Origin: Setaria digitata
Taxonomy: Eukaryota > Nematoda > Chromadorea > Rhabditida > Setariidae
Assembly: GCA_003640385.1 (NCBI GenBank)
Contig: RCAB01000013.1
Coordinates: 310,001 to 374,000, forward strand
Reading direction: 5' to 3'
DNA length: 64,000 bases
Shown here: positions 39,001 to 52,400 of the stretch, in pieces
Position numbering within the stretch: the first letter of the stretch is position 1
How the letters are laid out: every line of letters starts with the position of its first letter
Program-made: the position numbers and the translations under genes
The notes under the pieces: generated by a model
Told to the model about the DNA's origin: nothing
Database searches by the model: none
The model's input: the letters and a program-made list of their open reading frames with translations, nothing else

Positions 39001-41610
39001 AGTTCTCAATAGTAACTGAGCTGTCATCGGAAATTATCTTTTCGAACTCTTACCTTTTATACTTAATCTAACTGTACAGAAATTACCATTATTTCATTTT
39101 CGTATTTTTTTGCTTAAGAAATACATCCAAAACGAAAAAGTGTAAAAAACGATTTCTAAACTTCATTGAGTGTTGTGTACTTTGATTAACAAGTTGTAAT
39201 GGTGTAAAATTCAAAGTTCAGTATATTATTTCTGCCAAAATATAGCTTTCGCTCCCGTCGAGCAATTTAAACCCCTAAATAAAAAATCTAATTCGATTAA
39301 ACAGGTAGTTCTGTCTTATTCTTAATCCCTGCGAAACTTTTTTCTTGCTTTAACTTTTAAATAGAAACTTGTTTAATTTTACTTGAATGATCTCTGATTC
39401 TTCAGGTTTTGTGCGGAGCGATTTGCATCCTTAGCACGAACTTTGGAGTTAGCTGATATATCAGATTTTAGCTCTTTGGTATTAATTACAAATTTTGCAA
39501 CTCTCGCGAGTACTTATGCACGAGGTAATGCCATATGTTTCAATTTCATTCATTAGTTTTCAGACATTTGTTTGCTATATATTTGCTACATTTGTTTTTA
39601 TATATGCCTTTCCAGGCTTTACGATTATAATTGAACCACTAGATGAGAAAAGTGGCACGGGGCATAGCTGTACGCTTCATCTAAGTTGCATGGATGCTTC
39701 TGTTGCTATTCGTCCTATTTTTCAACGTTACCATACAGTTGTCATCACTTCTGGGGTCAGAATCCATTCTTGATTTTTAACGGCGCAATCTCATAGCCAG
39801 TAGTGACGAAATTTCCTTCTCCTTGTTGTCAGTTGGAGAAGATTAAGTTGGATCAACTGATTTCGCTATCATAAAATAAATTCAAACTTTAACTTAATGA
39901 GTTAAGTTAGTTTTCAAAAATTTATTTATTCATCTTGCAGTGGCTGAAATGATGAGTTTACTTCTTCTACAAAAATTTGTATTTAAAAAAGACATGAGGT
40001 TCATCTACATTTTGAATGCAGACTTTATCACCGCTAGATATGTATCCGAAAATTCTGGACTTTGATCCAGCGATCATGGCAAGTTTATCAATGACATTAG
40101 CTAGACCATGCATTGCACCACTTATTGTTTCAAAAGGTTTGCTTATGACATTAGCTTTATTTTTTAACAGCATTTTAAATGCACTTTCACTACTGTAATC
40201 CATTCGTCATTTATCGGGGCAGTCTCGTCAAAAATTTGATTCCAGGCAATGACCAAGTCGCAATGACATCACGTTTTGAATCTCGAGAAGATGCTGCTGT
40301 AATCCGGAATTATGGAAATCTTGTTTTGGAACTTGTTTCTTTAGTACCAGATGGTGTCGTTGTTTTTTTCACTAGTTATGTTTATATGGAAAATGTTATC
40401 TCATCGTGGTATGATCAGGTAACGGTGACTACTCATCATTTTAAATCATTTTATAACTTTAGCTACATTTAAGCTTACAAGTATTAGTCTCTGTTTTAGG
40501 GCATTATTGATGAATTGCTGAAATATAAACTTTTGTTCATCGAAACAACCGATGCAGTGGAAACAAGCATTGCTTTAGAGAAATATGTAGAGGCATGTGA
40601 TTGTGGCAGAGGAGCTGTGTTTTTTTCTGTTGCTAGAGGAAAGGTATTCATTCCAATAATTATAGTTTTGTTCATGAATCTACTTTTCTTGTCTTTTTCC
40701 TTTGAACAGTGAAAACTCTAGGTATCAGAAGGGATCGATTTCTCTCATCATCTTGGCCGTGCCGTGATAATGCTTGGTGTTCCATACGTATATACAGAAA
40801 GTCGAATATTGCGAGCGCGGTTAGAATATTTGCGAGAACAGTTAGGTATAAGGTATGGCATCAATTTTAAAATTGTTTTGGAAATAACAGAAACATTTTT
40901 GAAATAAATATTGAAGATTATGAATAGACCAAGTTAGAAATTGTTTGTATTTTCTATAGGGGTAAGAAATTTTAGAGAAAATGATTTTCTGACCTTTGAT
41001 GCGATGCGTCAAGCAGCACAATGCATGGGTCGTGCTCTAAGAGGGAAAAGTGATTATGGTTTAATGGTTTTCGCTGATAAGGCTAGTTATATTTATTCTT
41101 AAAATATAAATAGAAGTTGGGATCCTTTTCTTTGATTCTCCGAAGCAAGTAGAATTCCAATTAAAAGCATATTGTTCCTTTTTATTTAACAATGATATGG
41201 CGAATGATTTTCACAGAAGAGGATTTCAGAGGTTTTCACGAAAAGATAAAATGGGTAAACTTCCTCGTTGGATTCAGGAATATATAACTCCGGGTAATGT
41301 CAACCTCAGTATTGAAGAAGCTACTATAATAGCAAGGAAGTGAGGTTTTGCTTTAATTCATTTGTTTTACCTATGTTAACTAGTGAAGGAGTTCCAGTAA
41401 AATTCTTGTAGTCAATCATTCTTTAAAGTTAGTATTTAGACATTACTGAGAAAATGATATTCACTATTTCATTGTAGATGGTTCCCATTAATGGCACAGT
41501 CATTCACAAAAGAACATCAGTTGGGAGTTTCATTGCTTACAGAAGAAATGCTTCGCGAAAAAGAGTTTTTAGAAAAAAAATTTGGCCATGTTCTAGAAGA
41601 AGTTGATTAA
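36096..41610 (+). CDS. xpd-1: XPD/ERCC2 DNA helicase of TFIIH
   Basis: XPD is the 5'-to-3' Fe-S helicase of TFIIH for nucleotide excision repair and transcription initiation. Nearly every part of the human protein aligns: Walker A PSGTGKT (36559), SARKNLCIN (37053), GACQK, LQCCPFF (37297), QKGICPYF (37490), VVFDEAHNI (37622), KPLRF-type Arch end (38510), [15 protein letters not shown] (39617), [13 protein letters not shown] (40022), [20 protein letters not shown] (40248), [15 protein letters not shown] (40630 joined to 40722), and motif [16 protein letters not shown] (41022). All four Fe-S cysteines (human 116, 134, 155, 190) are present. The stop is TAA at 41608. The start is the unusual part: exon 2 opens in phase 2 at 36346, and ATGAA at 36096-36100 followed by GCAAGT supplies Met-Lys to give MKINVDG against human MKLNVDG. 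Arch-domain exons are at 37900-38525; the introns there are AT-rich and approximate. Confidence 0.95.
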
Positions 41611-43164
41611 ACAAAATGAACGGTATATTCTATCACTGAAACCAAACATAATATTTCTGACTAGGTATGAAGAATGAGGAAAGTATGTTGAGTTGTTGAG
41701 TTTGACAGTTCTCTTTCAAGAATTTTTTGAGGTAATAAAACTGGGAATAGAAACTATAGTGTTTATGAGCATATGTATATGAGAAGTGACATGCGAAAAA
41801 AAAGTTTTATTTGGAAGATACTACACTTCTTTTTTTACTTTACTATACTTTGTATACCTATCAAGGCGAGAGAAGTTTTTATGCCGATAGGGAAAATGAT
41901 CTTATATTTGTTTATAAGATTCTCTAATGAGATGTGAAATCCGAAAAATTCAGCGAGCCATGTAAAGAAAACAGAATTAAGTTCAGGAAATGAAGAAAAA
42001 GTAAACTCACTGTTGTTTGGAAAATGTGCTGTTTGTTTGTTTTCATTCTTTTGTTCTGACGGTTTGATTTTGTAACCACCGATCGCTGTTTTTTTTTTCT
42101 AAATTAGATCAGAATAATTGAACTGTTCGTCTTTACATGTAATTTCTCAAATGTTGTTAATTTTGCTTAGATAAAGATCTCTTTATATATATTTGCTTCT
42201 TCTATTTAGTTTTTCAATTTAGCAACACATGAAAAAATACCGTAACTTTAATGTTCTTTGCACTTTACACAAGATGAATGAGTTCCATTCATTGATTTGG
42301 CACATTCAGAAAAGTTCTTTATACTGTTTAACTCTTGCGAATAAATATTTCCAGTTAAACTTGTTTAAGTGATGGAATTTCTTCTTAGTTTTCTGCAATA
42401 CTGTATTACCTTGTAGTTTGAATATCTGTAGTTTATTTTATTCTTAGTCCTTTTTCTTCATATTACGGCTTCACGCTTTTCTTTTATATCCATGAAGTAC
42501 TAATACTTTTTATTTTTGTAATAAATTGTTTTTCAAAGAGAAAAAATAAATTAATTCTTTATCATATTGTTGTAGTTTATTTTATTATGGTCAGCAGCCA
42601 TCTAATTTTTTTTAGTCCTTTCTTTGGATTCCAAAATAAAATTTAAAATAATGATGTTTATTTTTCGGTTCCTTCTAAATAAATTTTCCAGCTTCAAACC
42701 CGAAATTCAGATTTCGTCTGTTTGTTTAAACACTGATTATAAGTTTAAACATCGGTCATTTTTTTACTAACATCAAATTTGATGTAATTCATAATAAGTA
42801 CTAACCCAGGCTTAAATAGCAAAATGTATGCTTGTGTCAGGGTGACATTTTCATCGTCTTGAGGACAAAGTCAGGAACAAAGTATTAATAATACAAAGCT
42901 AACTGCGTCTGTTAAAAGCTTCTGGAGTGGCCTTTTAAATATTTCCCTAAATATTTTTTTTTTTTTGCCTTATCTCTAGGTGTGCTTAATGATTATTTCT
43001 CACTTTAAATGAGGTTTTTGCATGCTGTTTGTTTCAGTGTTACCTAAGAGTTCTTGACATTATTTGAGATTCACATCGTTCATGTTGGGATCATATTCTT
43101 TCTTCAGGAATAGATGATTTGGTTGATATTTCCGACATTCACAAGTCTTTGACATGACAGGAAC
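41611..43164. other. Intergenic region (XPD / RhoGAP)
   Basis: XPD 3' UTR followed by AT- and T-rich sequence with several AATAAA-like signals (about 42520-42560). One short open stretch, DDLVDISDIHKSL at 43107-43150, follows an acceptor-like TTCTTCAG but ends in TGA just before the RhoGAP ATG, so it is more likely 5' UTR. No gene is seen. Confidence 0.55.
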
Positions 43165-46100
43165 ATGGTATCCACCCAGGATCGACCTATTCCTGCGCCG
43201 CGGATCAGCTTAACGGACCGAAAACCACCAATACCAAATCGCACCCTGAGGTCAGAAGTTATTCCAAAACCTGTTATCTCTGTTTTTGGTAATCAAGAAT
43301 CGAATTCTTCGCTGCACCGGACAATCCTTTCTTCTGAAGGAGTACCATCAGTGCGTTATATTCGGCGTGTTAAATCTTTATCTGATAATAGAAAGACGGT
43401 TTTAACAAATATTGCTCGATCTGCTTCATTCCATCTATATCTTCTTCATCCGAAAGATGCAGTTTCAAATAGCGATAACCATGAATGCATACAGAACCCT
43501 GGAGAAATGCCACGTCACAACGGGAACCCTGTTGATTCCAGAAATCGACCAAATAAATTGCTTTATTCAGAAGGTTTAGAACAGGGCCATGTTGCACGGA
43601 TTGCAAAGATGTTGAATTCAAAAATTTCTCGAGATACAGCTGTAGTAAAGTCAGTAAATGAGCAGAGGGTTTGCTCAGTAGATATAAATTCGATAACAGC
43701 AGAACATGATTTTCCTTCACTGACTAAAAGATCGAAAGATTTACGAGAAAATGGCACTGTATCGGTTGCGGTTGAGAAGAGTCGAAGTGAAGCTTCGAAA
43801 GTCCCCGAATTGGAGATTGTTCCAAGAAATGGTTTGTGGAATTCGGGATATATCGGTCTTGAAGCATATTCGAGGATGGCGGAATTGCTCCATGACGACA
43901 TCTGGACAAGTAGCGGGTATTTTTTCATAGTTTTGGGGCTCATGATATGTATATAACTTTATACTTCTTGAATCAAATAATTCGAAAAATTAAAAACTTG
44001 ATAAACTCATTTGTGTGTATATAGGTTCCAAACACATTCGTATAGCAATGCAAGTTCTAGTGGTTAGTGGGTTCCTGTTGTTCATAAACAATCTTTGATG
44101 TTAGGTGTTGATGTTTTGTGGCGATTTTAGATATATTTCCAAAGTCATTCTTATTTTCAAGGTGTTTTGGAGTATTTCAGTTGAGTTTTTCATTCTGTTT
44201 CAGAGGTGCAAGTGGCTTTGCTTTCTTGGATAAAAACTGTAGGATTGGTAGTCTGGAAAGTGCTGAAGTTGTGAATGAGCAGCCTCGGAAAGGAACGAAG
44301 ATAGACGATCAGGACACTTCAAGGGGGAGTTTACCACTGTCAGGATGGGCTGAGGTCATCGTCTGCAAGAAAGATTACGGTAGACTGTGGGTTATTGTCG
44401 AAGAAGACACTTTAGCTTGTTGGACGGACGAATATAAGGTATCGTTGAACTCCTATTTCTGATCTGCTTTTGAGAGCGAGGTGATCGAAGTGGTCAATAA
44501 AATGAATATTAAAGGTCCAGGGATAGGAGTTATGAAAACAAAAACATCGCAGACATTAAAATATTATTTATTTTTTCTGTCCTAGCGATGATTTTGGGAT
44601 ACTTGGAAAGCAAAATAGTTAATGCCATTAAAAAATTCCATTTAGAGGCAGCATGAACCGACATCAGCAGAATCAGTTGTTTCTTTTTAGTAGAAATTAT
44701 AGAGTGTTTTGAATCAGAAGAGTGAATTGAAACAAAAAAGCTAACATAAAATAAAGTCTTCAGGCTGTCTTTCAATGGAAAGAAGTGAATTTTATCATAA
44801 TTATAAATTAGAGTTGATGACAGCAAGCAATAAAAGAAAATGAAAAATATGTAGCCAGAAATAAAGTAAAGTAAAAGAAGAAAGCTTTAAAGATTTTCAC
44901 CAAAATAAATAAGTAATACTATATGTAGTAAATTTTATTCAGAACTTCATATTTAAGAATAATATTAAGTACTGTAATTTACCGCAGTTCGTAATTTAAA
45001 AAACAATGTTTGAGGTTGTGTTCACATACATTGAAAATAGTGCAGATTCCTTTATAAATTTGATTTATTTTGTCATACAGTATGAAATAATAAGCTCATT
45101 TTTTCTAACTTCAAATTTATCTCTAACTGATGAAAACTCTATTTTTACTCTTCCGGTGAGAAATTTTCTTCCTGTTGCATTCATATTATCTTCGAAAAGA
45201 ATGATTATCCTTCAGGGTGGTGATCCCCTTATTGGTCCCTATTATCTGAAAAACATTCTTTATGTTGGTAAAAATCCTGTAAATGGTGCCGTTGAATTGC
45301 ATGTTCGAGAAAATCTTCTCTGCAGTCACTGGACAAATTTAAAACTCAAAATGGTTGCCGAAGTGGAAAAATGGATTTTAGATATTGTAAAAGTAACAGT
45401 TTTTTTTTAAGATTGAACTTTACATGAGTAATTCTTTTGACCTTGAAATAATCGGTAAAAAAATCGTTATTTAACTTAAACCAGGGAGAGAGTTATTTCT
45501 AATTCGTGTGTTTAAGCATTTAGTTGAATTTTGTAGTGTGTCATGCCGAAGAATGAGTTGTTGCTGTACAGTGTAAGAAGTCTAAGTGCTGGAGGTAGTG
45601 TATGGATACGTCAAGGAACAGCGTGCGCATGGTCAAGTGGTTGGATGTTCCTTGACGAAGTTTGTAAATTCCTACTTTTGGTCTATATTCCCAGTAGTTT
45701 TCAGATTGCTGGTATTAAATTTAGGAAAAATTGCAGCATAAATTGTATTATACATTGGATAGTTCTACCATATTATTTGAACTTGATGTACGTAAATTTA
45801 TTGGAATGAAAAGTACATTAAACAAAGTTGATTGGTGTGCGTCCGTTATTGGGTCAATGAAAGGACCGTTCCTTTTGCTACAGGAAGGAGGGTTCGTTTT
45901 TTCTGAATATGGGATTTTAAAATTTCTACTAATCTTTCTTTTTTTTTTCTATGAGAATGGTTGAAAAATTAATACCAGGAATTAGTACAACATTCTTATT
46001 GCTGTAGTTCCCTATTTGTGCAAGCAGAGCATGATTCGGCTACTTTGACGTGGATTAATTTATTGAGTCATCAAATGGAATGTAGTGGTTATCGGTTGGA

Positions 46101-48502
46101 GGACTCGAAGCTAACACCAGATGATGTACCCGTTATTGTTGATAAGTAAGCTTTTTAATACTTTAAAACCAAGAAAATTATTAGTCATTGGAGTTTTAAA
46201 AATACAAATCGCTAGTTTTGGAAGAGGAAAAAAAACTTTTCTATTCTTAACACATTCAAGTTGGTTTGTCGTTGATGCCTTTATTTTACAGATGTATAAA
46301 GTTTATTTCTACTTACGGTCTTCTTCAACCTGGTCTATATCGTCGAAATGGTCCAAATATTGAAGTCCGTTCGCTGTTAACTGAATTCAGAAAAGGTGAG
46401 TTTGCAGCCTTAGATTTTATGGTTTAAAAAATCTGTAAATATGAGACTGTTTAGAAATTCAGTCTGAAAAATCACATGATCATACTTTCAGATCCTGTAA
46501 ATGTGCACCTGTTGCCTGGATCAGACGACATGACTAACGTAGTAGCCGATGTGCTTCGGTCATTTTTCAGACAGCTTGACTCTCCACTCGTTCCCTATCA
46601 CATTCAGGACCGGCTTTTCGCTGTTGCTAACATGAGAGGTATCGTTTCAGAATTTTTCTGTTTGAGCTGATGTTTCATTTGAATACTGCCTTTAGGTCCA
46701 ACCAGGTTGGAAGAATACCACGAAATTTTGATGGGTTTGCCTCGAATACGCATTCAAACATTGAGGCGTGTACTGGATCATTTAAAAGATGTCACAGAAC
46801 TCGCTAATGCAAATTTGGCAACTGTCGAAAATGTTGCGAAAGTTTTTGGACCAACATTATTTTCCGTTGAGCAGGTTCTTTGTTTTACTCTTAATTTTAT
46901 GCTAATTTTATAATGATTTAGTGCAGACATCTTTTGATTGCTTCATTTTATGAAATTATAGTCATACTAAGCATTCTGAAAGTTGTTAGTTGCCGAACTA
47001 TTTATTTAAACCACCGTTGTTAAAACTGAATAATTCTAATTATGTAACATATTCCAGTGTTCCATCTTTCTTATGTGCTGTATAGCCGCCAATTTAATGC
47101 TACAATGAACTGTTAAAGTCGGATTTTGCACAATTTCCCTAAATGAAGTTAAATTTTAGGGCAACGAAGTAAGCAACAGTTTTACTACCACAATACAGCA
47201 AGTGAACCTTGTCAAGGATCTTCTCACTTATTACGCGTCTATATTCCGCATTTCAGCACGTGAAATGTGTATAAAATCGAAAATAAATATGTTGCAGGAA
47301 AAACCAAATAAAACAAAGGTTTTGAGATATACTTTTTCCAAAAATTTCTTTTAGATGCTCAGTTTTGCCAGAATTCATTCATCAAATTTAGGCTCGCGCA
47401 GACGGTTTTCTTGTTCCTGTACATATTCTGGAAAAAGATAATCATACATTCAATGTGCAGTCATCATCGAATGCGGAACAAGTGAGCATTAGTAGTTTAC
47501 AAGTACTGATCGGTTACAGTCGAAATTTTTTGAAATTTTGTAAAGCAGGGTATATTTCTATTGTGATCGATGCATTTGTTAATACTTTAGCGATAATTTC
47601 GATTATTTTTGAATTGATTGACCATAGTTACAGGTCTGTGATGCAGCTCGAAACAGACCAGTTATTCGGAATGAGACTGATATAGAGAATTTTGCACTAT
47701 TTGAGGTTCAATGTTTCTTATTGGTTTTCTGATGAAAGCACATGTTAATGAGTTAAATATTCCTGGAAGCCTAAATTAACACTGCTTACTAATAAAATGT
47801 GCCTTCAGGAAATAAAATGTGGTCAGCTGGAAAGACGAGTTAACCCACCTGAGAAAATGAGCTCTATGATTACTGGCAGATGGCTTGACTGGGAACCCGC
47901 CGAATGTTTTTTGTTGTTTAAGAGGGATCCCATCCCATATTCATTTCGAGTATGTTTTCTAAATAGATTGATTAGTCTATTTGTTTATAATATTTTTGAT
48001 AGGAATGCATTTGTTCCTTAAGTTTCTTTTTTGTTTTTTGACTTGAAGAAGAGTTATAATGCACTTCTCAAAACTCTAAGGTGTTTTCGAAAGCGGTGAC
48101 TGCACTTGAATTAGGTGAAATTTATTAATAAACGAAAATTATTTGACATTTTCCGGTGACGAGATGTGTATGCAATCATAACTGGTGAAGACCTAGTTCT
48201 CTATTAATTTTTATCTTCCAACGAATGTTAGATGATTTATATAGATATATATAAATCATCTAACATTCTTTATATATATATATATATGTAGAATTATATA
48301 TAAAGAATTTGTTCACAAAACTTTTCTATATATATATATATATATATAAAGAATTTCTTCTTATATTATATATATATATATTCTTTATATATATTTTTCT
48401 ATATTCTTTACATATATAAAGAAAATATATATATATATAAATGTAAAGAAATATATATATTTATGTAAAGAAATATATATATAAAGAAATATGTATATAA
48501 AG

Positions 48503-48552
<50 letters not shown>

Positions 48553-49497
48553 AATGTTAGATGATTTATATATATCTATATAAATCATCTAACATTCGTT
48601 GGAAGATAAAAATATATATATATATATAAAGAAAAGTTTTGCGAACAGATCTGAAGAAGATAAGGCTTCAAATGAAATTCATCTTAATTGTGCTAGTATT
48701 CTTCCTAATAACCCAACAGCAGTCTTTTTTACAGCTTTCATATCCATTTGCCGATGATATTCGAATTGCGGAGCAAGGAGGAAGGTCGTTTAGTACTGGT
48801 CATCTAAAATTAGAAGGAGGGCTGGTCGCTTACTACAATAAGGTGTAGTTATATATACTTTGCTGTAAAATTATGTTCAGTTTTGCTGATTTCCTAGAAA
48901 AAGATTCACGTTGTTTAACTAATCTCTAGTTTTCAAGTCTCTTCCAGTTCCGACTCTTTCTCAATTTAATTTTGGTATAGGGGGGATAAAATTAATCCAG
49001 TGCTTCATAAGTCCTATTCACAATGTGGAATACAGGTCGTTCACGCATATGTGAACATCTCATCACAGTATTAGTATAAATGTCATTTGTACTTTTTTTA
49101 TACATTTATTTATTTGTTTTTCGCTTTGATTTTTCTCTTTTTATATAATTAGATAGCATTTACTGAGTAAAGAGCTGCCTAATCTGAAATATGTGGTGGT
49201 TTTTATCTGCTGAATTAATATAGATTTTAACTTTTGCAGGGTTTGAAGAAAGTTAGTGAGTGGCATACAGATGATATACTATGGTACGTTGGGCATGAAA
49301 ATGGTCGTAAGCCACCCTATCCATATACATTAACATTTATATTACCAAACGATAGCAATTTCAAGTATAAATCAAAATATATGGGTTATTGTGTTGCGTT
49401 TCGCGAGCCAACTTTGAGGACACAATGGCTAAATGCAGTAATCAGTTCACAGCAAGATTTTCATGAAAATTCTGCGATGCCTTTAGTGCAAATTTGA
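43165..49497 (+). CDS. ARAP-like RhoGAP with PH and RA domains, no ArfGAP seen
   Basis: Probable Rho-family GTPase-activating protein at membranes. Exon 1 (43165-43917) begins MVSTQDRPIPAPRISLTDRK and is low-complexity with Pro-rich ends. It joins in phase 2 to 44203-44439, which opens a PH domain (LPLSGWAEVIVCKKDYGRLW). More PH sequence lies at 45218-45391, then 45540-45656 joined in phase 0 to about 45732 (GWMFLDEHKLYYTLDSSTIL). RhoGAP domain 46100-46880: GLYRRNGP with the arginine finger, LRSFFRQLDSPLVPY, and VAKVFGPTLF, where the usual Asn is Thr, as also in ARAPs. A linker at 47160-47270 is followed by an RA domain (47390-47950; CGQLERRVNPPEKM) and a final PH domain (48710-49497; DILWYVGHENGRKPPYPYTL). 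This PH-RhoGAP-RA-PH order is that of ARAP proteins, but no Cx2C..Cx2C ArfGAP zinc finger was found where expected. Confidence 0.85.
48208..48644. repeat. Perfect 61-bp inverted repeat of palindromes, with AT arrays
   Basis: Left arm 48208-48268 and right arm 48550-48610 are exact reverse complements over 61 bases. Each arm contains a 46-base near-perfect palindrome (GAATGTTAGATGATTTATAT and its mirror). The arms probably extend inwards through TTTATATATA runs. A second pair, 48311-48326 and 48629-48644 (GTTCACAAAACTTTTC and its complement, one mismatch), interleaves with the first in the order A-B-A'-B'. Between them are (TA)n and repeated ATAAAGAAATAT units. The whole structure lies in the RhoGAP intron between the RA exon and the final PH exons. 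Confidence 0.92.
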
Positions 49498-52400
49498 GTT
49501 TTTCAAGCTTTAGATTGAAAAAATTTCTCAAATATCTTGCATTTACTGCAATGCTACTGAATTATATGTTTTGATTCGGTGCGCTTCACTTTGCCATTAA
49601 AAATTACAACTGTTTGTGCCAGTTAATTCATACCATTATTTATGTGACCTTCAGTTCTTATTTCAATAACGTTTTGCCCTTCTAACTTTTGTTGGAATTT
49701 CAAATATTTATCAAATATATTCAGATTACAATTTTTGCACATGGTGTATTGTGGCCAGTGGGCCAGAGTATCAATTACTGATAAGAAAATTTTGTTCATT
49801 TTAATGCTCTAATCAAGTTCTCGAAGTTCATCGCTCATTACTGGTAAACCTTCTTTTGTCGGAAGTTTGTAAGCACTAAGTTTTACGCAAGTGTGCTGCC
49901 TACAACCTTTCCATTAGGCTGTATTTTATTCTCTTGGAAAAAAGTTGAGATGATCTTTATCTTATATGCCTAATTGAAATTAAAAATGAAATTTCTAACA
50001 TTCTAGCCAGCTTTCCATTTTGATAACAAGAATTTCTATGTAATTATTGAAGCAAAAGTTTCACCTCCTCCCTATAACAGAAGTGATCTGCAAATGAATG
50101 GTGATTTGTGGTTTACAAACAACTATGATGTCGACTTTGGCATCTAAATGAAAATTATACTTCTTTTATATTTGGTTCCAAAGAGAGTGATGTTTTCAGG
50201 TGGAGACATGTATGCAAGTAATTGAGGCAGTGGCTTAAGTAGTGTTATTGTTGCTGAATTACATAACAAATTTGTTATTGTCATTCATTACATCTTCAGC
50301 AGTCTCTTTAATGTAAACAATATTTCCTAGGCTTTCAATGAAATTACGACACGCGATCAGAAGGATCAAGCAAATGGCATGTGGGCAACTAGAGTTGTCC
50401 TTCCGCAACATGTTTTACTTTGGAAGATTTTTAAATTGAATAAATTTTTACTAATATTTCTAAGAGATTTTCTTACGCAGTTTTAACCCACTAATTGCGT
50501 CAACTATCGTTTAATCTTAGTGTTGCTTTGGATGGTAGGTCTCCCACATCTCAATCAGTACATTTTACATTTTACTGTTTTTTTTTGATACTTGACCCAG
50601 TTTGGAAGAGGGAATACTTTCATTTAAACAACGAATTACTGAATACGGCAGTTCAAAGCTTGGCTCGCTTCGTGTGCAGTGTCTCTGTTTCTTTTTCAAA
50701 TCTCTCTGTTCGGTGTTCTAAATGTTGACGCGATGTGTCGCGTCAGTTGCCTCCAACTTGTCAGCTGGAAGAGATAACTAACTACTGTTCCGATACAAAA
50801 GCACTGAAGTGCTGAAAAGGAAGCATGAGACTAACTCTACGAACTTAAGTAGCAAGATCTTGCTAAATATTTCTTCATTTGAGGCTAATATATAAGTTAA
50901 GAAAGTGGCTGGAAATTGATCAGCGGTGGATTGATTGGTTTAGTGAACCTTTTTGTTTGTCCAGAAAAAGTTTCGTTTTCTACAAGTCGATGGGAGAAAA
51001 AAAAGAAAAAAGTAAACAGCTTACTCATGTTTTGGAAAATGCAAATATTGGCAGAGAAGACTTGAGGTATGAAAGACTGACCGGCGATCGATAAGCTCGA
51101 TCTGCCCGTAATAACCATCCATTTTCACTAAATCGGCACATTCCACTCTGTTATGGACAGGTGCAGCATCCGTCGGTCATTTTGTTGATTTTAATTTGTT
51201 TTCAAATTCAAAACATCTTCCTGGAATTCGTTGATGTTGACCCCTTCAATTCTTCTCCAAGTTCATGCGTAAAAGGTTTGCAGACAACTTTGTTTACATA
51301 CTGCTGAATTATTCTTTTCCTGATGTCTGACCTGTACACTTTGTAGATATACGTTTTTGACAATTTCCAGAACTGATTGTGCAAGACATTTCTTATAGCT
51401 AAAAAACCTTCCTGAGCTTGGTCGTAGAACAGAACTAAAAACGATGTTCCAAAGAAACAAAATTAGCAATTTCAGAATGTACAGCGGTAGAGACCTGTGA
51501 TGCCGTATGTCTTGTTTTGGTACAAACCTGTTTAGAAAAGGATGTTGCATTAAGAGTGAGTCATTTTTTTATAATTATCGAATATTAATTTGAGAACAGT
51601 GCAAAACAAGCATATTCTAGATATCTGAGCATGGAGGAAATAGAAGCTTCCACCTGTTGTTGTTCGCTTTGTTAGTGTGTTCTAGTACGGAATAGGGAAG
51701 AGATGGAAATTTAATTTGCTAACTGTTAAAGATTGTAAATATGAAATAAAATCTGGACAGCATATTCCGAAAGTACTCAAAGTCAGAAATATTTATAAGT
51801 TTCTTTATTCTTTGCCATTTGATTAGTTTAGTCTCATTTTTGCTGTAATTGAAATTTTATTTAAATTACTAGAATGGGAAGGTATATTTACCGTTAAAAG
51901 AATTTATTTCAGGAATGTTTTTGAAATTTTCAAGAGCTTTCAAGCTTTCCTTCCGTCGAACATGCGAATAATCTTCAGCTTTATAAAGTGTAAAAACTAT
52001 TCAGTTGCAAACTTTAAGTTGCTTCGCTTCGCTGCGATAATTGTTTTTTCCTGTTTGTTCATTTAGCACTCAGACCTAATCAAACGGACTATATTTTGGA
52101 CGAACATTACAAACGGATGTGTAGGGCAAGTTTCTGTGGTCGTAGAAGTAACCACATCGATGCGCTTGTATACCTGGCAAACACCTTTTGTTCAACAAAT
52201 GTTGTTCGTATACTTTTATTTTATCTCTTTAGTTAACAGATTGTTGTCTATACAACTGTATAGTGAAGTGGGCAAGTAAGTTTGATTCATTTTAGATATG
52301 AATATAGTTATAGAGGATTCGTGTCCGGAATTTGTGGAACGTGAGCCACATCCATATGGAAATGGACTCAGTGAGTGTGTTACAAAAGGGCTTACCGACT

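Noticed and set aside
43107..43160. Upstream coding exon for the RhoGAP gene
   Set aside because: The stretch ends in TGA before the ATG at 43165 and no donor precedes the stop; treated as 5' UTR.
48385..48588. 67-codon minus-strand open frame rich in Tyr and Ile
   Set aside because: Produced by the TATA-type repeats between the inverted repeat arms.
51263..51550. 95-codon minus-strand open frame
   Set aside because: No domain, no convincing splice or start context, and similar frames are expected by chance in this region.
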